From Herbaspirillum sp. CF444 (GTDB taxonomy: Bacteria > Pseudomonadota > Gammaproteobacteria > Burkholderiales > Burkholderiaceae_D), in contig NZ_AKJW01000059.1 of assembly GCF_000282135.1 (NCBI RefSeq), forward strand, positions 151,638 through 215,637: a stretch of 64,000 nucleotides of DNA. The letters run 5' to 3'. Below the pieces are notes generated by a model. That model did no database searches. It was given only the letters and a program-made list of their open reading frames with translations, and was not told the DNA's origin. Made by a program: the position numbers and the translations under genes. This document shows, piece by piece, positions 9,418-18,372 of this stretch. Positions within the stretch are counted from its first letter, which is position 1. Every line of letters starts with the position of its first letter.

Positions 9418-10344
9418 CTATCGTTTCAATTTGGGGTCGAGGGCGTCGCGCAGACCGTCGCCCATCAGGTTGAATGCCAGCACCGAGATCAGGATCGCCA
9501 GGCCCGGGAAGGTCACCACCCACCACGCGCTCTGGATGAATTCGAGCGCGCTGGCGAGCATGGAACCCCATTCCGGCGTCGGCGGTTGGGCGCCGAGACC
9601 GAGAAAGCCCAGCGCCGCAGCGTCGAGAATGGCGGTCGAAAATCCCAGCGTGGCCTGCACGATCAGCGGCGCTGCGCAGTTGGGCAACACGCAGTTGAAC
9701 ATCAGGCGCAGCTTGCCGGCGCCGGCAATACGCGACGCGTTGACGTAGTCCTTGGACAGTTCGCTGATCACGGCGGCGCGGGTTTGCCGCGTGTAGTGCG
9801 GCAAGAGCACGATGGCGATCGCATACATGGCGTTCATCAGGCCGGAGCCGAGCACGGCCACCACCGCTACCGCCAGCAGCAGGCTGGGCAGGGCGAGCAG
9901 GATGTCCATCAGGCGCATGATGATCAGTTCGGCGACGCCGCGGAAGAAGCCTGCGATCAGACCCAGTGCGATGCCGACGCTCAGCGAAATGGTGACGGAA
10001 ACCAGCCCGATGATCAGCGACAGGCGCGTGCCGTAAATGATGCGTGACAGGATATCGCGGCCGACCGGATCGGTGCCGAGCAGGAAGCGGGCGCTGCCGC
10101 CGGTCTGCCACGCAGGCGGCGCCAGCGTCGTATCGCGGAATTGCTCGATGGCGGAGTGCGGCGCGATGACATCGGCGAAGATCGTGGCCAGCAACATCAG
10201 CAGGATCAGCGCCAGGCCGATCACGGCGCCGCGGTTCTGGCGGAAGTGACGCCATAGTTCGATCGCCGGATGTGGCGGCTTGCCGATCTCGGCGGAGATG
10301 TTCGCGACCGTGGTTGGCGCGGCAGGGAAAGTTTGATCGCTCAT
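9418..10344 (-). CDS. dppC: Dipeptide ABC transporter permease (DppC-type)
   Basis: Inner-membrane permease of 308 residues. After a soluble N-terminus (MSDQTFPAAPTTVANIS) comes a first membrane span (AVIGLALILLMLLATIFADV), then the periplasmic loop with GTDPVGRDILSRIIYGTR typical of DppC, and further spans with the EAA-like loop. I chose the ATG at 10344, which overlaps the TGA of the preceding permease (ATGA). A much longer frame exists upstream but is antisense-free shadow inside dppB. It partners DppB to form the channel. Confidence 0.93.
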   Translation of the reverse strand: MSDQTFPAAPTTVANISAEIGKPPHPAIELWRHFRQNRGAVIGLALILLMLLATIFADVIAPHSAIEQFRDTTLAPPAWQTGGSARFLLGTDPVGRDILSRIIYGTRLSLIIGLVSVTISLSVGIALGLIAGFFRGVAELIIMRLMDILLALPSLLLAVAVVAVLGSGLMNAMYAIAIVLLPHYTRQTRAAVISELSKDYVNASRIAGAGKLRLMFNCVLPNCAAPLIVQATLGFSTAILDAAALGFLGLGAQPPTPEWGSMLASALEFIQSAWWVVTFPGLAILISVLAFNLMGDGLRDALDPKLKR

Positions 10345-11351
10345 GTGCTGTGCCTGATTCTTGGACTGATGACGCCGTACAGCAAATCGACGGCCAGATT
10401 GACGCCGATGACGATGCTCGCGGAAAGCAGGATGCCGCCCTGCACCACGGTGTAGTCGCGGCTCTGGATCGCGCCGACCAGCCACTTGCCGATGCCGGGC
10501 CAGGAAAAAATGGTTTCGGTCAGGATCGCGCCTGCCAGCAGCGTGCCGATCTGGAGGCCGATCACGGTCACCACCGGGATGAGCGCATTGCGCAGGGCAT
10601 GGATGCCGATGACGCGCAGCTGGGATAGGCCTTTGGCGCGCGCCGTCCTGACATAATCTTCGCGCAGCACCTCCAGCATCGCCGAACGCGTCATCCGCGC
10701 GACGACCGCCAGCGGAATGGTCGCCAGGGTCACGGTCGGCAGGATCAGGTGCGAAAGGGCGGAGCGGAAGGCGTCCATGTCGCCCGCGATCAGCGTATCG
10801 ATCAGCATGAAGCCGGTCACCGGCGGCAGGTCGAACATGATGTCGATGCGGCCCGATACCGGTGTCCAGCCGAGCGTGACGGAGAACAGCAGGATCAGCA
10901 GCAGCGCCCACCAGAAGACCGGCATCGAATAGCCGGTGAGCGAGACGCCCATCACGGAATAATCGAGCACGGTATTGCGTTTCAGCGCGGCCAGAATGCC
11001 GGCCGGGATGCCGATCAGCAGCGCCAGCAGCATGGCGCATACGGACAGCTCCAGCGTCGCCGGGAACAGCGTCGCAAACTCGCGCAAGACAGGTTCATGC
11101 GTGACATAAGACACGCCGAGGTTGCCACTGGCGACTTGCTTCAGATAGCTGAAATATTGAATGTAGAGCGGCTGGTCCAGACCCAGTTCATGCGCCATGC
11201 GCGCATAGAGCGCCGGATCCATGCCGCGTTCGCCGGACATGGCTTCCACCGGATCGCCAGGGATCAGGTGGATCAGTGTGAACACCAGCAGGGTGATGCC
11301 GAGGAAGGTCGGAATGACCAGGCCGGCCCGGCGAAGCAGAAAAACGAACAT
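10341..11351 (-). CDS. dppB: Dipeptide ABC transporter permease (DppB-type)
   Basis: Inner-membrane permease of 336 residues starting MFVFLLRRAGLVIPTFLGIT, the usual beginning of DppB/OppB/NikB proteins, with the HLIPGDPV motif near residue 30 and the cytoplasmic loop LREDYVRTARAKGL that docks on the ATPase. An in-frame extension to 11405 (METRRTG) is ignored because family alignment favours the inner ATG, preceded by CAAGG. A 316-base gap separates it from the binding-protein gene upstream, with a GCCTTCTT / AAGAAGGC hairpin. Confidence 0.93.
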   Translation of the reverse strand: MFVFLLRRAGLVIPTFLGITLLVFTLIHLIPGDPVEAMSGERGMDPALYARMAHELGLDQPLYIQYFSYLKQVASGNLGVSYVTHEPVLREFATLFPATLELSVCAMLLALLIGIPAGILAALKRNTVLDYSVMGVSLTGYSMPVFWWALLLILLFSVTLGWTPVSGRIDIMFDLPPVTGFMLIDTLIAGDMDAFRSALSHLILPTVTLATIPLAVVARMTRSAMLEVLREDYVRTARAKGLSQLRVIGIHALRNALIPVVTVIGLQIGTLLAGAILTETIFSWPGIGKWLVGAIQSRDYTVVQGGILLSASIVIGVNLAVDLLYGVISPRIRHST

Positions 11352-11667
11352 AAGAAATACCTTGGGTAAAAATGAAAAGAACGCGCCGGTCCGTCTGGTC
11401 TCCACTGACCTCAGAAAACTTGTCGGAGACTTGCACTGCCGTCATCGCGATGGCGAAATCAGCGACCGGTACGACTTGTGTTGCCTGGTATTTTCAGTTG
11501 ATCAAGGACTGGTCGAATTCTCTGGACACCCGGATCCGATGTGGACTACCGGCCGTTGCAGAGGAAGCGATGTCGTCGTTTCATCGTCGTCTTGTATGTG
11601 TTGCCGCCGACAGCCTTCTTATCGATACAAGAAGGCCGCCGGTAGCGGTAGTGCCCAGCTGGTCAGC
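11352..11667. other. Gap between dppA and dppB with a hairpin
   Basis: No gene is seen. A perfect 8-bp stem GCCTTCTT / AAGAAGGC around ATCGATAC lies at 11613-11636, 32 bases after the dppA stop. It has no T run on the minus strand. It may stabilise the dppA message and keep the binding protein more abundant than the permeases, as is common in such operons. Confidence 0.4.
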
Positions 11668-13278
11668 TTACTTGGCCAGATCGACCTTGTCGAAATAGTT
11701 ATGGATAGTCGCATCCATCTTGAAGCCCACCACTTCCTTGCGCACCGGGACGAAGCGCGTGGAGTGCGCGATCGTGACCCATGGCGCTTCTTCCTTGGCA
11801 ATGACCTGAGCCTGTTCGTACAGCTTGGCGCGGTCGGCTTGCTTGTTCAGGGACTTGGCCTTTTGCACCAGCGCTTCATAATCCTTGTTGCACCAGCGCG
11901 CCACGTTGCCGCCGCCTTGCACCGCATCGCAGCCGAGCACGGTCTTGAAGAAGTTGTCCGGATCGCCGTTGTCGCCGTTCCAGCCGTACATCATGGCGTG
12001 CTGTTCACCGGTTTTGGAGCGCTTGCGATACTCGCCCCATTCAAAGGTCGTGAGCTTGGTCTTGACGCCGACCTTTTCCCAGTCGGCCTGAATCAGTTCG
12101 GCCATGCGCTTGCCGTCCGGATTGTAGGGGCGGCTGACCGGCAGGTACCAAAGCTCGACTTCGACGCCGTTGGCATAGCCTGCCTTGGCCAGCAATGCCT
12201 TCGCCTTGGCCGGGTCGTAAGCGTAGTCCTTGACCTTGTCGTTATAGCTCCACATGGTCGGCGGGATCAGGTTCTTGGCGGCCATGCCGGTACCCAGGAA
12301 TACGGTGTTCAGGATGCTTTGCTTGTCGATCGCCATGTTCAGCGCCTGACGTACTTCCTTGCTGTCGAAGGGTTTCTTCTCGACGTTGAAGGCGATGTAG
12401 CCGACGTTCAGGCCTGGTTTGGTCAGCAGCTTGATGTTCTTGTCTTCCTTCATCAAGGCCAGGTCGGCCGATTTCGGATAGGCCATGACCTGGCACTCGT
12501 TGGCTTTCAGCTTCGCGTAGCGCACCGAAGCATCCGGCGTGATGGCGTAGATCAGGTTGTCGATCTTGGGACGGCCTTGCCAGGATTTGTCGAACGCCTT
12601 GTAACGGATGACCGCGTCTTTCTGATAGGAGACGAACTGGAACGGCCCGGTGCCGACCGGATCGCGGTCGATCACGTCAGGCGTGCCGGCGGCCGCCATC
12701 TTGTCGGCGTATTCGGCCGACAGGATGGACGCGAAGTCCATCGCCAGGTTGGCGAGGAAAGGCGATTCAGGCGCCTTGAGCGTGAAGCGCACGGTGTAGT
12801 CGTCGATCTTCTCAAGCTTGTCGACGATCTTGCTCATGCCCATGTCGTTGAAGTAGGCGAAGGATTGGCCGGCCGCCAGCTTGTGGAAAGGATGGCTGTC
12901 TATGGCCATGCGATTGTACGAAAAGATCACGTCGTCGGCATTGAAGTCGCGGGTCGGCGTGAACTTGGCGGTGGTGTGGAACTTGACGCCATGGCGCAGC
13001 TTGAATGTATAGGTCAGGCCATCGGCGGAGACTTCCCACGATGTCGCCAGTCCCGGCACGATGTTGGTGGTGCCGAGCTCGAACTGCACCAGGCGGTTGT
13101 ACATCGGTACGGACGAAGCATCGAAGGTCGTACCGGTGGTGAACAGTTGCGGATTGAATCCTTCCGGGCTGCCCTCCGAGCAGAACACCAGCGTCTTTGC
13201 CGCCATGGCGACACCGCCGTAAATGCACAGGACCGAGAACAGGCCTGCCTTGATCATTAACTTGTGCTTACTTTTCAT
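11668..13278 (-). CDS. dppA: Periplasmic dipeptide-binding protein (DppA-type)
   Basis: Solute-binding protein of the peptide ABC importer, family 5, 536 residues. The N-terminus [18 protein letters not shown] leads into a signal peptide ending [18 protein letters not shown]; the mature start strongly resembles DppA ([17 protein letters not shown]). The internal DDVIFSYNR and [27 protein letters not shown]-type region fits DppA too. The frame could begin nine codons earlier, but the inner ATG fits the signal peptide. It is encoded after a proline aminopeptidase and before the permeases, a sensible peptide-use unit. Confidence 0.93.
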   Translation of the reverse strand: [536 protein letters not shown]

Positions 13279-13489
13279 CTGTTGTGCCCCATTTATATGT
13301 ACCAAAACAAAAACTCCACCGAGACGGCTTGTTGCATCGTCTGAAAACTTCGGCGGTTCCTTAGCCGCTTTGTTGCATTTCGCTATCGCAATGCAAATAT
13401 CGGGCCAATTTTGTGCGCACGGCTTCGTACTGTCCTATATGCCTGTCCTGGCCGGACCGGGCATTCCGGTTGCCGATTGAGGCGCCTGC

Positions 13490-14881
13490 TCAGGTTGCCA
13501 TGATGTCTTCAATTTCTCCGCAGGTTTTGGGAATGACCTCTCCCAGGATACGCGCGTCGCCGTCGGTGACCACGACGTTGTCTTCAATGCGGATGCCGCC
13601 AAAATCCAGGTAGTCATTGAACCGCTCATAGTCGATGTATTCGCGGTGCAATCCTTGATTTTCCCAGCGCTGTATGAGTTGAGGGATGAAATAAATGCCG
13701 GGTTCCACGGTGATGACCATGCCCGCGCGCAGGGGTTTGGCCAGCCGCAGATTGCGCAGGCCGAACAGTTCGCTGCGGCGGTGCCGGGCGTCGTAGCCGA
13801 CCAGGTCTTCGCCGTAACTTTCCATGTCGTGGACGTCCAGGCCCAACTGGTGGCCGAGTCCGTGCGGATAGCACAAGGCATAAGCGCCGGAATCGACGAT
13901 CGCTTCAGGATCGCCGCGGAAAAGTCCCAATGCGGTCAGGCCGCGCACCAGGTCGATTGCCACAGCACGGTGCACGTCCGCATAAGCAATGCCTGCCCGC
14001 AGCGTTGCAATGCACTGTTGTTGCGCATGCAGCACCACTTCGTAGACGGCGCGTTGGCGGTCCGAGAAACGGCCGCCGACGGGGATGGTGCGCGTGATGT
14101 CGGCGACATAGTGAAACGGGCTCGCGGCGCCGGAATCGTTGACGACCAGGTCGCCTTTGCGCAAACGGTTGTCATAGGAATGGTTGTGGAGAATTTCACC
14201 GTGACGGGAAAAAATCGGTATGTACGGCGCGTAGGTATTGTGACGACGCAGCACGCGCTCCATTTCCGCAACAATCTCATATTCGTAGACGTCGGGTTTG
14301 GCGTGCCGCATCGCCGCAATGTGCATCAGGCGCGCGACCGCTTGCGCCTTTTCCATTTCAAGGATTTCTTCGCTGCTTTTGACTTCGCGCAGGCGGACGA
14401 TGGCGGCAATAAGATCTTGCGATGCACCATCCCTGATTTGCTGCGCCGGTTTCTGCAGTAAATCACCCAGTACGGCAACGGTCTCGGCGCGATAGGGCGG
14501 AACATAGTGGATCGTGCGCATTTGCTGCTGTGCGCGGGCAAGCAACTGCTGCAAATCCGCGCTGGGGAAGACGGTATCGATCCCGGCCTGAGCGGCTTCT
14601 TCCCGCAGGCTCATGGGGTGGGGGCCGTGCCAGATGATGTCGCTGTCGGATTGCTCGTCGCCGAACAGGACTTCGCTGCCGTCGTCGAGATCGATGATCG
14701 CGCTCAGGGCCGGGCGTTGCAAGCCGAGGAAATAGGCGAAGGTGCTGTCCTGGCGAAACGGATAGGCGTCCCGCGGCGAGCTGAGCGGAATGGCATCGGC
14801 GCCCATCAGCAGCACCAGCCCGGATGGCATGGACTGCTGCAGCTGCCGGCGGCGGCGTTGGTATTCGTTACGGGTAAACAT
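13490..14881 (-). CDS. pepP: Xaa-Pro aminopeptidase
   Basis: Cytoplasmic metallopeptidase that removes the N-terminal residue before proline. It has 463 residues with the creatinase-like N-terminal domain and a C-terminal pita-bread domain. The five metal ligands are visible: Asp in VNDSGA, Asp in ADITRT, His in GLGHQLGLDVHD, Glu in VEPGIY, and Glu in GIRIEDN. It precedes dppA by 211 bases on the same strand, which suggests that peptides taken up by Dpp are cleaved by it. Gene symbol by family; a second PepP elsewhere cannot be excluded. Confidence 0.92.
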   Translation of the reverse strand: MFTRNEYQRRRRQLQQSMPSGLVLLMGADAIPLSSPRDAYPFRQDSTFAYFLGLQRPALSAIIDLDDGSEVLFGDEQSDSDIIWHGPHPMSLREEAAQAGIDTVFPSADLQQLLARAQQQMRTIHYVPPYRAETVAVLGDLLQKPAQQIRDGASQDLIAAIVRLREVKSSEEILEMEKAQAVARLMHIAAMRHAKPDVYEYEIVAEMERVLRRHNTYAPYIPIFSRHGEILHNHSYDNRLRKGDLVVNDSGAASPFHYVADITRTIPVGGRFSDRQRAVYEVVLHAQQQCIATLRAGIAYADVHRAVAIDLVRGLTALGLFRGDPEAIVDSGAYALCYPHGLGHQLGLDVHDMESYGEDLVGYDARHRRSELFGLRNLRLAKPLRAGMVITVEPGIYFIPQLIQRWENQGLHREYIDYERFNDYLDFGGIRIEDNVVVTDGDARILGEVIPKTCGEIEDIMAT

Positions 14882-15181
14882 CGTGTCTCCGTTTTATTGT
14901 CGGTAAAAATATCGGTGATGCAAACGGATGCAGGTTCTTCTCGGGCGCTGTCAGACTACATGGATCAGGATGATAGGTCCAAGTTGCCGGCGACGACAAC
15001 TGTTTTGCATTTCCTGGATGGCCCGGCTTTCGTTCATGCCCGCTTCTCCGGGGCGGTCGGGCTATTGCCAACATTCGTGTACGACAATCTCACAAGTAAT
15101 CATTAGAATAATGTAGTCTGGTGGCAGTTTGACTTGAAGTGGCGTTGAAAAATATCAAAGCTCAATCAAAGGTGACCGACC
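14882..15181. other. Divergent intergenic region, pepP / TRAP binding protein
   Basis: Both flanking genes start here and point away from each other, so at least two promoters are expected. AAAGGTGA before 15182 serves as ribosome site. I see no clear operator. Confidence 0.5.
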
Positions 15182-16156
15182 ATGCTAATTAATAAAATAA
15201 TCGTTGGTATATTGCTGTCATTTTTTTCCTTATCTTCGTTTGCTCAAATCAAATTGGTGCTGGGACACGGGACCGGGCTAAACAGTCCGCGTCAGGTAGC
15301 GGCAATGCGTTTCGCGGAAATCGTTAAAAGAGACAGCAATAATCGCATTGAGGTTGAAGTGGCAGGTGCAGCGCGGCTGGGCGATGACGTTGCCATGATC
15401 GACTCGCTGTTGGCCGGGACTTTGGACATGTCGGCCAATAGCCAGGGCCCGGTTTCCGCAGTGGTCCCTGAATACAATGCGTTTGGCATGCCATTTCTCT
15501 TTGCCAATGTGACGCAAGCCTGGAAGGTGCTGGATGGGCCGCTGGGCAAGGAATTGGCACAAAAAACCGCCGCCAAAGGAATGATCGTCCTGGGCTATTG
15601 GGACAACGGCATTCGTCAGATGACGAATAACAAGAAACCCATCCTCACGCCCGCGGATATGAAACAAATGAATATTCGTACTCCTCCGGATCCGGTAACC
15701 ATAGACATCATGGAGGCCTTGGGAGCGAAGGCGTTTCAGATCAAATTCTCCGATTTGTATGCGGCATTACAGCAAGGCATTGTCGACGGTCAGGAAAATC
15801 CGCTGGTCAATATCAATGCAGGCAAGCTCTACGAGGTACAAAAATATATTTCATTGACGAATCACAAATATGAAATGACTCCCTTTCTGATGAGCAAACG
15901 CACCTGGGATGGCTTATCCGAAGGCGATCGTCGGATTATTCTGAACGCGGCAACCCAGGCCACGCAATTGCAACGCAAGCTGGCGAAGGAAGAAGAAGAA
16001 AAACTGCTGGTGGAATTGAAGAACAAGGGTGTCAGTATCAACAAGGTGCAATTGAAACCATTCGTCGCTGCCACCAATGGCGTGACGGAGAAATGGTTTG
16101 CCAGTGCCATCGGGGATTTTACAAAACGCGTCGTCAATGCGGCCCGGGAGAAATGA
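15182..16156 (+). CDS. TRAP-type (DctP family) periplasmic binding protein
   Basis: A 324-residue protein with signal peptide (MLINKIIVGILLSFFSLSSFA-Q) and the DctP fold: GHGTGLNSPRQVAAMRFAE at the mature start, IRTPPDPVTIDIMEALGAK with the conserved arginine that binds the carboxylate, and GIVDGQENPLVNI. It should bind an organic acid in the periplasm. No DctQ or DctM membrane subunit is encoded nearby. Instead a membrane histidine kinase follows after 47 bases. I infer that this binding protein feeds a sensor rather than a transporter. Confidence 0.9.
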   Translation: MLINKIIVGILLSFFSLSSFAQIKLVLGHGTGLNSPRQVAAMRFAEIVKRDSNNRIEVEVAGAARLGDDVAMIDSLLAGTLDMSANSQGPVSAVVPEYNAFGMPFLFANVTQAWKVLDGPLGKELAQKTAAKGMIVLGYWDNGIRQMTNNKKPILTPADMKQMNIRTPPDPVTIDIMEALGAKAFQIKFSDLYAALQQGIVDGQENPLVNINAGKLYEVQKYISLTNHKYEMTPFLMSKRTWDGLSEGDRRIILNAATQATQLQRKLAKEEEEKLLVELKNKGVSINKVQLKPFVAATNGVTEKWFASAIGDFTKRVVNAAREK

Positions 16157-16203
16157 GTCAATGAGGCAAAACACTCGCCTGTAACCGTGAACTTCATGCA
16201 GAT

Positions 16204-18372
16204 ATGAAAATAAAAACCGTGCTGGGAAGTGGCTTCGGCGTCATCGTCGTGACGGTCATCGGCATTGTGATATTTTCGCTGACTATTTTTTCACGGTTGT
16301 CCGAGCAATGGACGGAAATGTCCACGGTAACCGTCAAACGCAATGAATTGCTTCTGAAAAGCTCCATCCATCTTAGTGCTGCGGCCTTGGATTTTGTCGA
16401 CTACATTCATCGTGGCGGCAATTACGATGAACGCTTCATGCTGGAACTGAATCTGCTCGACGAGCAACTCCGCGCCTATCGCAGTACCGCCGATATGATG
16501 CAAGAGGAACAATTATTGATCGACAAGGCAGAAGTGTTGACACAGTTGTATCGTCAGTCGATGCAAGCGGTGATCCGGCAGCGTAGTGCAGGCGTTGATC
16601 CGCGCATACTTGAGTTTTCCGCGCAAGGAGAAGAAAACAAACGGATTGAACTGGTATTGCAAAAACTGACCAGCTTCAGTACCAGCAAGACCGCCAGCGC
16701 AACGAAAAACATCATCGATTTGCTGCGTTCGAGCAGGGACGGCCTGTATTTAGGAATGTCGATTTCCTTGCTTGCCACTATTTTGACGGCACTGCTGGTG
16801 ATGTATCTGATCAGGCAGTACATCAAGGAAAAAGAACAATCTCTCTTGTCGCTTGTCAGCGAAATCACCGAACGAAAGCGTATCGAGGAAGAGCTTAAAC
16901 AGCACCGCAATCATCTCGAAGAATTGATCAACGAACGCACTTCGGAACTGAGTATTGCAAAAGAACGTGCCGAAGTGGCCAATCATGCAAAAAGTACATT
17001 TTTGGCAAGCATGACGCACGAATTGCGTACCCCGCTCAATGCGATTCTCGGCTACGCACAAATTCTCAAACGCAACAAAAACCTTGGCGAACGCCAACTC
17101 ATCGGTCTCAATACGATTTATGATAGTGGCGAGCATCTCTTGATGTTGATCACCGATCTGCTGGATTTGTCGAAAATCGAAGCAGGCAAGTTCGAATTGT
17201 TTCCTTATCCAGTCAACTTGCATGTGTTTTTGGACGGTATCGGCAATATTATTCGCGTCAAGGCCGAGCAAAAAGGCCTTCAATATGTTCTTGACAGCGA
17301 TCAGACGATACCGACGCTTGTGCTCGACGAGAAACGGTTGCGACAGGTAATGCTGAACTTGCTGGGGAACGCCGTCAAATTTACCGATACGGGACAAGTT
17401 ACGTTACGCGTATCGGTATTGTCCCGGAATGCGAATGCAATACAGTTGAGGTTTGCTGTCGAAGATACCGGCATTGGCCTGGATCCCGGTCAATTCGAGA
17501 CCATTTTTCAGCCGTTCGAACAGGTTGGCGAAACGCAACGCCGCTTTGGCGGAACCGGCTTGGGTTTGTCGATAAGTCGCCAACTCGTGCGCATGATGGA
17601 TGGCGACATCGCCATATCGAGCCGACTGGGTGCCGGCAGCATATTTCATTTCACCTTACTGCTTCCCATCGCAACCGCTGACGTTGCCGCGCCGCTGCCA
17701 GGCTTGCCGGTCGTCGCTTATCAGGGGCCTCGGAAAAAAATTCTGGTGGTAGACGATATTGCCGCAAACAGGGAAATGCTGAGTGACATGCTGGGTGGAC
17801 TTGGATTCGAAATCTGCCTTGCCGTCAATGGCGAAGACGGCGTGGCACAGGCGCAGCAACTGCGGCCCGATCTGATCCTGATGGATATCGTGATGCCGGT
17901 AATGAACGGACTCGATGCGACCCGCAAGATCCGGGAAATACCGGAAACGCAGAGTATTCCGGTCATTGCCATTTCCGCCAGCGTGACCTCGGAAGATGAA
18001 CAGAAGAGTTTGGATGCCGGTGTTAATTTCTTTATGAAAAAACCTGTGCAGCAAGAAATTCTTGTGCATAAAATGAACGAGTATCTCAAGGTATCGCTGG
18101 TTTATGACCAGGCGATTGCCGAGGCTGCCCCGCAAGCCGAGAGCGATGAGCATGTCCTGGTCATTCCTCCCATTGAGGAGATTGAGATTTTGTATCGCAT
18201 GGCATTAGCCGGCGATATGCGGAAAATTCGTCAGCGTGCGGATTATCTCGATACACTGAGTCACACATATCATCCCTTTGCCGAGAAATTGCGCCAATTG
18301 GCCAAATCCTATCAATCAAAGACGCTGGTGAGTTTGATAGAAAAATATGTGCAGCGAACATCGTCTCAATGA
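16204..18372 (+). CDS. Membrane hybrid sensor histidine kinase
   Basis: A 722-residue inner-membrane kinase. Two spans (about residues 8-30 and 180-203) enclose a helical periplasmic domain of about 150 residues; then come a coiled coil, a HisKA domain with phospho-acceptor H272 in MTHELRTPLNAILGYAQIL, an HATPase domain (GNAVKFTDTG, FGGTGLGLSISRQL), and a receiver with phospho-acceptor D561 in LILMDIVMP. The C-terminal 80 residues are helical and may be a degenerate phosphotransfer domain. Its stop overlaps the start of the next kinase (ATGA). The periplasmic domain is probably touched by the DctP-like protein encoded before it. Confidence 0.93.
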   Translation: MKIKTVLGSGFGVIVVTVIGIVIFSLTIFSRLSEQWTEMSTVTVKRNELLLKSSIHLSAAALDFVDYIHRGGNYDERFMLELNLLDEQLRAYRSTADMMQEEQLLIDKAEVLTQLYRQSMQAVIRQRSAGVDPRILEFSAQGEENKRIELVLQKLTSFSTSKTASATKNIIDLLRSSRDGLYLGMSISLLATILTALLVMYLIRQYIKEKEQSLLSLVSEITERKRIEEELKQHRNHLEELINERTSELSIAKERAEVANHAKSTFLASMTHELRTPLNAILGYAQILKRNKNLGERQLIGLNTIYDSGEHLLMLITDLLDLSKIEAGKFELFPYPVNLHVFLDGIGNIIRVKAEQKGLQYVLDSDQTIPTLVLDEKRLRQVMLNLLGNAVKFTDTGQVTLRVSVLSRNANAIQLRFAVEDTGIGLDPGQFETIFQPFEQVGETQRRFGGTGLGLSISRQLVRMMDGDIAISSRLGAGSIFHFTLLLPIATADVAAPLPGLPVVAYQGPRKKILVVDDIAANREMLSDMLGGLGFEICLAVNGEDGVAQAQQLRPDLILMDIVMPVMNGLDATRKIREIPETQSIPVIAISASVTSEDEQKSLDAGVNFFMKKPVQQEILVHKMNEYLKVSLVYDQAIAEAAPQAESDEHVLVIPPIEEIEILYRMALAGDMRKIRQRADYLDTLSHTYHPFAEKLRQLAKSYQSKTLVSLIEKYVQRTSSQ

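Noticed and set aside
9418..11040. 540-residue version of the dppC frame
   Set aside because: The extra 230 residues are the wrong frame of dppB. The inner ATG overlapping the dppB stop gives the normal protein.
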